64,000 nt of DNA from Granulicella aggregans (lineage in GTDB: Bacteria; Acidobacteriota; Terriglobia; Terriglobales; Acidobacteriaceae). Shown here piece by piece: positions 22,970 to 30,964 of this stretch. Under the pieces are notes generated by a model that saw only the letters and a list, made by a program, of their open reading frames with translations, did no database searches and was not told the origin of the DNA. Both the position numbers and the translations under genes were made by a program. Location of the stretch: assembly GCF_014203275.1 (NCBI RefSeq), contig NZ_JACHIP010000003.1, positions 186,001 to 250,000 on the forward strand. The letters are read 5' to 3'. How positions within the stretch are numbered: position 1 is the stretch's first letter; each line of letters opens with the position of its first letter.

Positions 22970-24510
22970 TGGGCACCTCCTGTGCTGGCCGGAGCTCTCT
23001 GGGTGGGTGCCTGGAAGTCGATCTGGGCGCTGGTGCGGTTGCTGTCCATGAAGATCTTGTTGGCTACGCGGCGGACGTCGGACTTGGTGACGGCGTCGAT
23101 CTTGTCGAGGTCGCGGAAGAGTTGGCGCCAGTCGCCGAAGCGGGTCTGGTACTCGGCTAGTTGATGGGCTAGGCCTTCGTTGTCGGCGAGGCCGCGGAGG
23201 AGGTCGGCGCGGGCGCGGGTCTTGAAGCGTTGTAGCTCTTCGTCGGAGATGTCGGTGGTCTTGAGGAGGTCGAGTTGCTTGTGGATGGCGTCGCGCATCT
23301 GCGTGGTGGTATGCCCGGGCAACGGGACGGCGTAGACGGCGAAGAGGCCGGGATATTTGTCGCCGGGGAAGCCACTGAATCCCTCTGCTTCCGCCGCGAT
23401 GCCCTGGTCGCGGACCAAGGCGCGATAGAGGCGTGCGGTGCGGCCGTTGGAGAAGATATCGGTGATAGCGTCGTAGGCGGAGTCGTCTGGATCGCGGTAG
23501 TCGGGGCGGTGGTAGCCCTCGATGTAGAAGGGCTGGGTCTCTTCCTTGATGATGATGGACTTTTCGGCGAACTGCGGCGGCTCGATGGTGGTCATCGCAG
23601 CGGGCTTGGGGCCGGCGGGGATGGTGCTGAAGTACTTCTCGAGGACAGGCATCGTCTCGGTTGCCTTCACGTCGCCGACGATGGCGATGACAATGTTTGC
23701 GGGGACGTAGTACTTCTTGTGGAAGTCTTCGGCTTCGGTGGCGGTGACCTGGCTGATCTCGCTCTCCCAGCCGACGCCGCTGCGGCCATACGGATGGGCG
23801 ACGTAGGCGGTGGCGAGGAACTGTTCGACCATGCGGCCGGTGGGGGAGGAGTCGATGCGCATGCGGCGCTCTTCCTGGACGACGTCGCGCTCTTTGTAGA
23901 ACTCGCGCTCGACGGGGTGGGCGAGGCGGGAGCTTTCCATGTAGGCCCAGAGCTCGAGGCGATTGGACGGCATGGACCAGAAGAACTGGGTTGAGTCTTC
24001 GCCAGTCGAGGCGTTGAGGCCGACAGCACCGTTCTGTTCGGCGAGTTCGGAGAACTGGTTGGGGATGACGAACTTTTCGGCGTCTGCCTGGGCGGCGAGG
24101 AAGACTTTGTGTAGGGATTCTAGTTTTGCGGGATCCTGATGGACGAGGTTGCGGAGTTCGGCGTCGTAGGCAGCGTAGGCGATTTCGACCTTGGCGAGGG
24201 CGACTTTTTCGGCGGGGTAGTCGGTGGTGCCGATCTCGGTGGTGCCCTTGAAGGCCATGTGCTCGAACATGTGGGCGAGGCCGCTGGCACCCTGGGGATC
24301 ATCGGCCGATCCGGCGTCGACGAGGGTGAAGTAGCTGAAAACAGGGGCGGTGGGACGCTCGCAGACGATCAGAGTGAGGCCGTTTGGTAGCACTTTGACG
24401 GTGGTGCGCTTTTCAAAGCTGGCGAGATCCTGGGCTTGAAGAAGAGGGGCTACAGCGAGGATGGTTCCGAACAAGGCAGCGGCGAGATGACGCAAACGCA
24501 ACAGATGCAC
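22966..24510 (-). CDS. M16-family zinc peptidase, catalytic subunit
   Basis: A 514-residue zinc peptidase of the M16 family. It has an N-terminal signal peptide (MHLLRLRHLAAALFGTILAV then APLLQAQ), and the active-site motif H80-M-F-E83-H84 in LAHMFEHMAFKGT. The downstream zinc-ligand region is in LELWAYMESSRLAHPVEREF. A second M16 half follows (GYHRPDYRDPDDSAYDAITD, then FSNGRTARLYRALVRDQGIA). It overlaps the following non-catalytic M16 gene by 4 bases, forming a heterodimer-type operon as in bacterial PqqL-like or mitochondrial processing peptidase pairs. It probably degrades or trims peptides in the periplasm. No clear ribosome site was noted. Confidence 0.93.
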   Translation of the reverse strand: MHLLRLRHLAAALFGTILAVAPLLQAQDLASFEKRTTVKVLPNGLTLIVCERPTAPVFSYFTLVDAGSADDPQGASGLAHMFEHMAFKGTTEIGTTDYPAEKVALAKVEIAYAAYDAELRNLVHQDPAKLESLHKVFLAAQADAEKFVIPNQFSELAEQNGAVGLNASTGEDSTQFFWSMPSNRLELWAYMESSRLAHPVEREFYKERDVVQEERRMRIDSSPTGRMVEQFLATAYVAHPYGRSGVGWESEISQVTATEAEDFHKKYYVPANIVIAIVGDVKATETMPVLEKYFSTIPAGPKPAAMTTIEPPQFAEKSIIIKEETQPFYIEGYHRPDYRDPDDSAYDAITDIFSNGRTARLYRALVRDQGIAAEAEGFSGFPGDKYPGLFAVYAVPLPGHTTTQMRDAIHKQLDLLKTTDISDEELQRFKTRARADLLRGLADNEGLAHQLAEYQTRFGDWRQLFRDLDKIDAVTKSDVRRVANKIFMDSNRTSAQIDFQAPTQRAPASTGGAQ

Positions 24511-24577
24511 CTCCGAAATGATTTACCTAAGATACGCGATTGGCGTGCGCGAGGTCTCTGGTTAGACGCTTCAGGAC

Positions 24578-25627
24578 TCAGCGTAGGGTGAGGCGCAGGA
24601 CGCGCATCCAGTTTTCGCGGGCGATCTTGTTGAGGGAGGCTTCGTCGAAGCCGTGGGTGCGGAGAGCGGCGATGAGGTTTTGCAGGCCGCTGGCGTCGCC
24701 TATGGCGGAGGGGATGGTTGCGCCGTCGAAGTCGGAGCCGAGGGCGACGCGGTCGATGCCGATGCGGTCAGTGAGATAGGTGAATTGGCGGACGACGTTG
24801 TCCAGGGAGACATCGGCGTTGCGGTTGGCATCGGGGCGGAGGTCGTTGACAGAGAAGTTGACTCCGACGATGCCGTTGGATTCGCGGATGGCGTCGAGTT
24901 GACGATCGGTGAGGTTGCGGGCTGAGGGACAGAGCGCGTGGGCGCAGGTGTGGGTGGCGACGAGTGGTGCGGTAGAGGTTCGAGCCACATCCCAAAAGCC
25001 GCGCTCGTTGAGGTGGGAGAGATCGATCATGATGCCGAGGCGGTTGAAGGCGTGGATGAGGTCGAAGCCTGCGGAAGTGAGGCCGGGGCCGGTATCGGGG
25101 CTGCTGGGAAAGGCGAAGGGGACGCCGTGGCCGAAGAGGTTGGGGCGGCTCCAGACCGGGCCGAGGCTTCGGAGGCCCTGGGTGTAGAGGGCGTCGAGTT
25201 CGGTGAGGTCGGGGCCGATGGCTTCGGCGCCTTCGATGTGGAGGAGCATGGAGAAGACGCCGTCGCGGTGTGACTGCTCGAGTTGAGTGACCGTGGTGGC
25301 GATACGGATAGAGCCCTCGGAGCGGGCTTCGAGGGATTTCAGCGCGGCCAACTGCCGGGCGGTCTCGCGGCGGGCGTAGGCGGGGTCGAGGGGCTCGGCC
25401 ATGCGGACGGAGTAGCTGGACTCGGTGGTGGTGAGGGTGTTTTCCAGGGGGTGCTCGGCGGGAACCCAGAGGGCGAAGAATCCGCCGATCATGCCGCCGG
25501 TGCGGGCTCGGGGAAGGTCGAGGTGACCTGTCGCGTTGGCGGCGAGGAAGTCGATGCCGTCGGGCTTGTACTCCCGGATCAGGTGGACGGCGTCGTTGTG
25601 GCCGTCGAAGATGGCTATCTTGTCCAT
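24578..25627 (-). CDS. M19 membrane dipeptidase-type enzyme
   Basis: A 349-residue zinc dipeptidase of the renal-dipeptidase family. Metal ligands: HxD in FDGHNDAVHLI near the N-terminus, the His in MIDLSHLNERGFWDV, the His in LVATHTCAHAL, and GSDFDGATIPSAI near the C-terminus. The Glu of the bridging site is in LLHIEGAEAIGPDL. The family cuts dipeptides and can accept D-amino acids. There is no signal peptide with this start, so it is probably cytoplasmic. ATG 25625-25627 (MDKIAIFDGHND) was chosen because the 50-codon open extension to 25777 is Arg-rich and has no support. It follows the M16 operon on the same strand after a 67-bp gap. Confidence 0.9.
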   Translation of the reverse strand: MDKIAIFDGHNDAVHLIREYKPDGIDFLAANATGHLDLPRARTGGMIGGFFALWVPAEHPLENTLTTTESSYSVRMAEPLDPAYARRETARQLAALKSLEARSEGSIRIATTVTQLEQSHRDGVFSMLLHIEGAEAIGPDLTELDALYTQGLRSLGPVWSRPNLFGHGVPFAFPSSPDTGPGLTSAGFDLIHAFNRLGIMIDLSHLNERGFWDVARTSTAPLVATHTCAHALCPSARNLTDRQLDAIRESNGIVGVNFSVNDLRPDANRNADVSLDNVVRQFTYLTDRIGIDRVALGSDFDGATIPSAIGDASGLQNLIAALRTHGFDEASLNKIARENWMRVLRLTLR

Positions 25628-25737
25628 TGATTCTGGTGTACATGGAGCCGAAATTTCGAGCAAGTCCGCCTGCCGGGGTGAACAACTTCGAGGAGATTGC
25701 CGATAGATAACGACTTGCTCCACCCACGAGGTGAGAA

Positions 25738-26004
25738 ATGTCCTTTTCGATCTCCGCAATTTCTTCCAACGACGCAACGCTCGACACCGCTCCTCAAGCC
25801 AAGCAGGCGCCCAAGGTGAGCGTGGCCGATGAGATCAAACAACTCGCGGATCAGGGACGCTCGGCGCAGACGATCGCCACGACCGTCGGTTTGCCTGAGA
25901 CGCTGGTAGCTGTGGAGCTTGGCACCACGACCACGACATCATCGACGACGTCGCAGGCGGGCGCGTTACTGGCTCTTGGAGCGCGTCTTTCGGTCCACGC
26001 GTAA
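25738..26004 (+). CDS. Short protein of unknown function
   Basis: An 88-residue protein with a ribosome site GAGGTG just before the ATG (25738). The middle, VADEIKQLADQGRSAQTIAT, then TVGLPETLVAVELG, looks like a small helical unit, perhaps a helix-turn-helix without the usual length. The tail is Thr/Ala-rich. I do not recognise a family. It stands alone between the divergent M19 gene and the beta-oxidation operon. Confidence 0.6.
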   Translation: MSFSISAISSNDATLDTAPQAKQAPKVSVADEIKQLADQGRSAQTIATTVGLPETLVAVELGTTTTTSSTTSQAGALLALGARLSVHA

Positions 26005-26102
26005 GACTTCTCCGTAGACTTTCTGCTGTCGCTCGCCTCTGCCTTCGCAGGAGCGGGCGTTGCTGCGTTTCTAGTGCGCGGTTCGATTCTCCGACTCTTT
26101 AC

Positions 26103-26132
26103 TTGACGGAATGAATGACCATTCAGTATGCT
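26103..26132 (+). promoter_or_regulatory. Promoter with TGAATG-AC-CATTCA operator for the fad operon
   Basis: TTGACG (26103-26108) and TATGCT (26127-26132) form a -35/-10 pair with an 18-base spacer. The spacer holds the perfect palindrome TGAATG-AC-CATTCA (26112-26125). A palindrome in that place is a typical repressor site, and TetR-type fatty-acid regulators (FadR/YsiA of Bacillus) use TGAATGA-like sites; the link to such a regulator is inferred, as none is in the window. Confidence 0.55.
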
Positions 26133-26158
26133 TCGCTGCGTTGGGCGGGGTGTGAAGA

Positions 26159-28624
26159 ATGACTGGTTTGGGCAGGCAGATTCGCAAGGTCGCCGTTCTG
26201 GGCGCGGGGACGATGGGATCGCGGATCGCCGCGCATGTGGCGAATGCCGGCGTTCCGGTGGTGCTGCTGGATATTGTGCCGCCGGGGACGGCGGCGGATG
26301 CGGGAATTGCTGAAAAGAACAAGTTTGTGCTGACGGCGATGGAGGGGCTGAAGAAGTCCAAGCCGGCAGCGTTCTATACGCCCGAAGCCGCTCGCCTGAT
26401 TCAGACGGGGAACTTTGAGGATGACCTGGCGCTGATCAAGGACTGCGACTGGATTATCGAGGTGGTGGCGGAGAATCTTGAGATCAAGAAGGCTCTGCTG
26501 GCGAAGGTGGAAGAGCATCGGCGGCCGGGGTCGATTCTTACTTCGAACACTTCGGGGATTCCGATTGCGAGCATTGCGGCGACGTTGAGCGACGAGGTGC
26601 GACCGCACTTCTTAGGGACGCATTTTTTCAATCCGCCGCGGTATATGCGGCTGCTGGAGATTATTGCTACTACTGAGACGGATGTTGCGGATGTGGCGGC
26701 GATCTCGCACTTCTGCGACACGCGGCTGGGCAAGACGGTGGTGCGGTCGAACGATACGCCGAACTTTATTGCGAACCGGATCGGGACGTTTTCGATGGGG
26801 AACGCGATTCGGCTGATGATGGAGCAGGGGCTGACGATCGAAGAGGTCGATACGCTGACCGGGGCGGCGCTGGGATGGCCGAAGACGGGGACGTTCCGGC
26901 TGGGCGATCTGGTGGGCGTCGACGTGCTGGCGCATGTGGCGACGAATTTTTCGGCGAAGGCCGCTTCGATTGAGGACGAACGCCAGGATGTTGGGCTGGC
27001 TTCGTTTATTGGGGAGATGCTCGGGAAGAAATGGCTCGGCGATAAGGCGGGGCAGGGGTTCTATAAGAAGCAGGGCAAGGACGAGCAGGGGCGGGATATA
27101 AGGCTGGTGCTGGATTGGAAGACGCTGGAGTATGGGCCGAGCGTGAGGCCGAAGTTTCAGGCGATTGAGATGGCGAAGAATGTGGAGTCGACGCCGAAGC
27201 GGATCGCGCAACTGCTGCATGGGGATGCGAGCAAGGACAAAGCTGCGGCGTTCTATTGGCCTCTGCTGACGGAGTTGTTTACGTATGCGGCGAATCGTGT
27301 GCCGCCGGTTGCGAACTCGATTGCGGATTCGATCGTTGAGATCGATGCGGCGATGAAGACGGGCTTCAATTGGGAGCTTGGGCCGTTTGAGATGTTCGAC
27401 GCTGCGGGGGTGGCCGCGACGACGGAGAAGATGCGGGCGGCGGGGCTGCCAGTCTCGGCGAATGTGGAGAGGCTGCTGGCTGCTCGTGGCGTCGATCCGA
27501 AATGGTACGTGGATGATCCGGCGACGGCTTCAGGGCGGTTGTATTTTGATCCGGCAAGCGGTGAGTACAAGGCTGTGCCGGTGGCTGAGGGCGTCACGTC
27601 ATTTGGCGTAATCAAGAAGGCGCATGGTGTGGTGAAGAAGAATCCCGGGGCGTCGGTGGTGGACCTTGGCGATGGGATTGCGGGGATTGAGTTGCACTCG
27701 AAGATGAACGCGCTGGGCGGGGATATCGTCTCTCTGATTACGCAGACGCTGAAGCCGGGGAGTACGACGGTCAACGACTTTGAGGCGTTTGTGATCAGCG
27801 GTGACTCGGCGAATTTCTCTGTTGGCGCGAACCTGATGCAACTTCTGCTGGGCGTGCAGGAAGAGGAGTGGGATGAAGTCGAGTTGATGGTCAAGGGCTT
27901 CCAGAACATGACGCAGGCGATCAAGTTCTGCCCGAGGCCGGTGGTAGTTGCTCCCTATGGAATGTGCCTCGGAGGTGGAGTGGAGATTTCGATTCACGCG
28001 GCGGCGCGGCAGGCTCATGCGGAACTTTATATGGGGCTTGTGGAGACGGGAGTGGGGCTGATTCCGGGCGGCGGGGGATGCAAGGAGCTGACGATACGTT
28101 CGATCGAGGCGGGGCAGAGTATTCGGCCCGATGGGCGGGCTGAGGGTGTCGAGATCTTCGAGGCCCTGAAGAAGAGCTTCGAGACGGTGGCTATGGCGAA
28201 GGTTTCGACATCGGCGGCGGAGGCGCGTGGTTTGGGCTATTTGCAGAAGACCGATGCGGTGACGATGAATCGCGACCGGTTGCTGACGGATGCAAAGGCG
28301 AAGGCTCGGGCGCTGGTCGATGCGGGGTATTCGGCACCAGTGATGAGGGGGGACATTGCGGCTCCTGGAGAGAATGCGCTGGCTACTTTGAAGCTGGCGG
28401 TTTGGACGATGCGCGAGGGCGGCTTCATCTCTGAGCATGATGCGAAGGTGGCGAACTGGGCGGCTTGGATCTTGTGTGGTGGCAAGGTAACTCCGGGGAC
28501 TTTGGTGAGTGAGCAGTATCTGCTGGACCTGGAGCGAGAAGCGTTTTTGAGTCTGTGTGGAGAGAAGAAGACGCAGGAGAGGATCGCTTTTACTTTGAAG
28601 ACGGGGAAACCGTTGAGGAATTAG
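26159..28624 (+). CDS. fadN: 3-hydroxyacyl-CoA dehydrogenase / enoyl-CoA hydratase (FadN-type)
   Basis: An 821-residue bifunctional beta-oxidation enzyme. The N-terminal NAD-binding dehydrogenase opens VAVLGAGTMGSRIAAHVANA, and LGTHFFNPPRYMRLLEII carries its catalytic His region. The C-terminal crotonase half carries KFCPRPVVVAPYGMCLGGGV and GLVETGVGLIPGGGGCKEL, with the oxyanion hole and the catalytic Glu. The dehydrogenase-first order matches FadN (YusL) of Bacillus, not FadB of Escherichia coli. It acts in fatty-acid degradation with the thiolase FadA and acyl-CoA dehydrogenase FadE downstream. An operator-like palindrome precedes it. A 30-bp gap separates it from an AT-rich Tdi1-like gene that interrupts the operon. 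Confidence 0.95.
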   Translation: MTGLGRQIRKVAVLGAGTMGSRIAAHVANAGVPVVLLDIVPPGTAADAGIAEKNKFVLTAMEGLKKSKPAAFYTPEAARLIQTGNFEDDLALIKDCDWIIEVVAENLEIKKALLAKVEEHRRPGSILTSNTSGIPIASIAATLSDEVRPHFLGTHFFNPPRYMRLLEIIATTETDVADVAAISHFCDTRLGKTVVRSNDTPNFIANRIGTFSMGNAIRLMMEQGLTIEEVDTLTGAALGWPKTGTFRLGDLVGVDVLAHVATNFSAKAASIEDERQDVGLASFIGEMLGKKWLGDKAGQGFYKKQGKDEQGRDIRLVLDWKTLEYGPSVRPKFQAIEMAKNVESTPKRIAQLLHGDASKDKAAAFYWPLLTELFTYAANRVPPVANSIADSIVEIDAAMKTGFNWELGPFEMFDAAGVAATTEKMRAAGLPVSANVERLLAARGVDPKWYVDDPATASGRLYFDPASGEYKAVPVAEGVTSFGVIKKAHGVVKKNPGASVVDLGDGIAGIELHSKMNALGGDIVSLITQTLKPGSTTVNDFEAFVISGDSANFSVGANLMQLLLGVQEEEWDEVELMVKGFQNMTQAIKFCPRPVVVAPYGMCLGGGVEISIHAAARQAHAELYMGLVETGVGLIPGGGGCKELTIRSIEAGQSIRPDGRAEGVEIFEALKKSFETVAMAKVSTSAAEARGLGYLQKTDAVTMNRDRLLTDAKAKARALVDAGYSAPVMRGDIAAPGENALATLKLAVWTMREGGFISEHDAKVANWAAWILCGGKVTPGTLVSEQYLLDLEREAFLSLCGEKKTQERIAFTLKTGKPLRN

Positions 28625-28654
28625 GGAAGCGGTTGCCGTACTTTCGAGGTGTTT

Positions 28655-29095
28655 ATGAGTCTTGAACTGACTGAAGTTGCGAAGGATTGGGATTGGCTAG
28701 CCGATTTAAAGGAATTTAACTTACTAGCGATCTCCCCTTTTGGTGATCTGCTTTTGCAGGATGCGAGTGGATCGATTTGTTTATTAGACATTAACCTAGG
28801 CAGCCTTGAAGCCGCGACCGAAGCAGGAGTAAATCCAAGCATTCTTTTTCCAATGGCCTTTGACGATGCCATCGCAGCTGGATACAGGAAGGACGGACTG
28901 CATCTTTCGAGTGGGACCTGTTACGGATACAAACGGCAATTGGTGACAGGCGCGACTATGGAATCGGCGAACGTATACATCGCAACGCTATCTGAATACT
29001 TGAGCTTTATGGGAAGCTTCCATGACCAAATCAAAGATGTGGCGGACGGCGAAACAGTCGTTCTGGAAGTTGTAAACCGAAAGGTAGTCCAATGA
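28655..29095 (+). CDS. DUF1851 / Tdi1-like immunity protein
   Basis: A 146-residue soluble protein. The C-terminal part, [20 protein letters not shown] then [12 protein letters not shown], matches the DUF1851/T6SS Tdi1 immunity-domain style. The earlier part, [20 protein letters not shown] then [15 protein letters not shown], fits a beta-rich SMI1-like fold. Such proteins neutralise antibacterial toxins, but no toxin or T6SS gene is in the window. The start is ATG 28655, with GAGG five to six bases upstream. The stop (TGA 29093-29095) overlaps the thiolase start (ATGA), so it is translationally coupled to fadA. Codon use is AT-richer than fadN or fadA. I infer a gene inserted into the operon. 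Confidence 0.65.
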   Translation: MSLELTEVAKDWDWLADLKEFNLLAISPFGDLLLQDASGSICLLDINLGSLEAATEAGVNPSILFPMAFDDAIAAGYRKDGLHLSSGTCYGYKRQLVTGATMESANVYIATLSEYLSFMGSFHDQIKDVADGETVVLEVVNRKVVQ

Positions 29096-30282
29096 ATGAA
29101 GTGGTGATTGTCTCGGCGGTGCGGACGGCGGTGGGGAAGGCTCCTCGAGGGACTTTGAAGACTACGCGGCCCGATGACCTGGCGGCGTTTGCGATTCAGG
29201 GGGCGCTGGCGCGGGTGCCGCAGTTGGATAAGGCGGAGGTGGAGGACGTGATCCTGGGCTGCGCTATGCCGGAGGCGGAGCAGGGGATGAACGTCGCTCG
29301 GGTGGCGAGCTTTCGCGCGGGGTTGCCGATTACGGCGTCGGGGATGACCATCAATCGATACTGCGCTTCGGGGTTGCAGTCGATTGCGATTGCTGCGGAC
29401 AGGATTCGTGGGGGTGGGGCGGAGGTGATCGTTGCGGGTGGGACGGAGAGCATGTCCTATATTCCGTTCGGCGGGAACAAGATCTCGATCAATCCGTGGC
29501 TGATGGAGAACTATCCGGGAAGCTATATGTCGATGGGGCTTACGGCGGAGCGGGTGGCGACGCACTACGGCATAACGCGTGAGGCGATGGACCAGTTCTC
29601 GTATGAGTCGCACCAGAAGGCGCTGGCGGCGATGGCGGCGGGGAAGTTCGATGATGAGATTGTGCCGGTTTCGGTTACAAGTTCTGTAGTGAGCAATGGG
29701 AAAAGTAAGTCGAAGGCGGTTACGTCGGAGGCAGTGTTCAGTAAAGATGAGGGGCCGAGGGCGGACACTTCGCTGGAGGCGCTGGCGAAGTTGAAGCCGG
29801 TGTTTCATGCGAAGGGTACGGTGACGGCGGGGAACTCGTCGCAGACTTCGGATGGAGCGGCGGCGGCGGTGGTGATGTCGGCTGCTCGGGCTGCGGCGTT
29901 GGGGATTGCGCCGATGGCGAAGTTTGTGGCGTTTGCGTATGCGGGGTGCGATCCGGAGGAGATGGGCATCGGACCGATTCATGCGATTCCGAAGGCGCTG
30001 AAGATGGCGGGGCTGTCGCTCGAGGATATTGGGCTGTTTGAGTTGAACGAGGCGTTTGCGGCGCAGTCGCTGGCGGTGATCAAGGTGTTGGGGATCGATC
30101 CGAGCAAGGTGAATGTGAATGGTGGGGCGATTGCTTTGGGGCATCCTCTGGGATGTACGGGGGCGAAGTTGACGGCTACTTTGTTGCGGGAGATGCCTCG
30201 GCGGGGCGTGAAGTACGGGATTGTGACGATGTGTGTTGGTGGTGGGATGGGAGCGGCGGGGATATTTGAGGCGGTGGCATAG
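29092..30282 (+). CDS. fadA: Acetyl-CoA acyltransferase (3-ketoacyl-CoA thiolase)
   Basis: A 396-residue thiolase that releases acetyl-CoA in the last step of beta-oxidation. The nucleophile Cys91 is in [13 protein letters not shown]. The His and Cys of the second catalytic cluster are in [12 protein letters not shown] and [13 protein letters not shown] near the C-terminus. Loop [14 protein letters not shown] is also typical. The start overlaps the preceding Tdi1-like gene by 4 bases. The order fadN-fadA-(insert)-fadE fits the beta-oxidation operon of Bacillus and related Gram-positive bacteria, here with inserts. The specificity (short- or long-chain) is not readable. Confidence 0.95.
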   Translation: MNEVVIVSAVRTAVGKAPRGTLKTTRPDDLAAFAIQGALARVPQLDKAEVEDVILGCAMPEAEQGMNVARVASFRAGLPITASGMTINRYCASGLQSIAIAADRIRGGGAEVIVAGGTESMSYIPFGGNKISINPWLMENYPGSYMSMGLTAERVATHYGITREAMDQFSYESHQKALAAMAAGKFDDEIVPVSVTSSVVSNGKSKSKAVTSEAVFSKDEGPRADTSLEALAKLKPVFHAKGTVTAGNSSQTSDGAAAAVVMSAARAAALGIAPMAKFVAFAYAGCDPEEMGIGPIHAIPKALKMAGLSLEDIGLFELNEAFAAQSLAVIKVLGIDPSKVNVNGGAIALGHPLGCTGAKLTATLLREMPRRGVKYGIVTMCVGGGMGAAGIFEAVA

Positions 30283-30284
30283 TT

Positions 30285-30757
30285 ATGGACTTGCTCACGT
30301 ATCCCGGAAGAGCGTGGTACGCGCTCGTAACTGCTATTGCTTTAGTAGGCGGCCTCGCGGTGTCTGCTTTCTTGCTACTTGGGTCATCCTTTGGATCGAT
30401 AACAGGTGGCTATGTTGCCGCATTTATTTTAGGGAATCTGGCAACCTTGGGCATTGCGCTCGGGTTGATCTGGTCGTTTTCAAAAAACAAGGTAATTGTG
30501 TTGTCACTTTTTTATCGGCTGGGCTCTTGCCATGTCAGACTGTCATTTCTCTTCTTACCCTGCTTGGCAGAAAGGATTTAGCTCCTACTGGGCGCACACC
30601 TTATGCGTATTATTCGCTGTTGTTCATTGATGTGCTTCTGATGATTCTCGCGTATAGCAAGTTTATTCAGCTTAGGAAAGATGAAATGCGGGGGTCTCTC
30701 CACTACGCGACGGACGGTGAAGCTGTCCGTCGCTTCGGTCGAGATGGCGGGTTTTGA
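30285..30757 (+). pseudogene. Membrane protein gene with a -1 frame break
   Basis: Frame 30285 codes two membrane segments (MDLLTYPGRAWYALVTAIAL and YVAAFILGNLATLGIALGL), then runs to a stop at 30579-30581. The -1 frame (open to 30757) carries two more hydrophobic segments: LSAGLLPCQTVISLLTLLG, then YYSLLFIDVLLMILAYSKFI. Joined, they make a plausible four-helix protein of about 130 residues, so the gene is either broken by a one-base loss or uses a -1 frameshift. A6 and T6 tracts at 30482-30487 and 30506-30511 are the likely sites. The tail of the -1 frame after about 30683 is repeat sequence, so the end is uncertain. It starts two bases after the thiolase stop. No family was recognised. Confidence 0.6.
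30683..30752. repeat. Intergenic repeat, family B
   Basis: Begins GAAATGCGGGGGTCTCTCC and ends GGTCGAGATGGCGGG. It has an internal perfect 9-bp stem, GCGACGGAC (30707-30715) with GTCCGTCGC (30725-30733). Confidence 0.65.
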
Positions 30758-30777
30758 TTGTGAATGTAGGAACAAGC

Positions 30778-30803
30778 GCAGATTCCCTTCGGGAATGACA
30801 AAC
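30778..30803. repeat. Short hairpin repeat, family D
   Basis: GCAGATTCCCTTCGGGAAT then GACAAAC, with perfect ATTCCC/GGGAAT arms. Confidence 0.6.
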
Positions 30804-30856
30804 GATGAGCGGGAGTGGCAGAAATGTTCGAGCGGTATGGGTTGTGTTGAGATCGT

Positions 30857-30913
30857 CGGGGTCCTTCGACTCGGCATGCCGCAAAGAACGCGGCATGCTC
30901 CGCTCAGGATGAA
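30857..30913. repeat. Intergenic repeat, family C
   Basis: GGGGTCCTTCGACTCGGCATG ... CTCCGCTCAGGATGAAGG with a GCATGCCGC/GCGGCATGC stem. It is the opposite-orientation relative of the unit at 2403-2459. Confidence 0.6.
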
Positions 30914-30964
30914 GGGCTTCTTTGAGCTTTTGTAGGTGAGTTTGATGTTTTGAGGAGTTACACC

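Noticed and set aside
28921..30144. 407-residue - strand frame opposite fadA
   Set aside because: It mirrors the thiolase gene and is His/Arg/Pro-rich, as expected from complement of GC-rich coding DNA.
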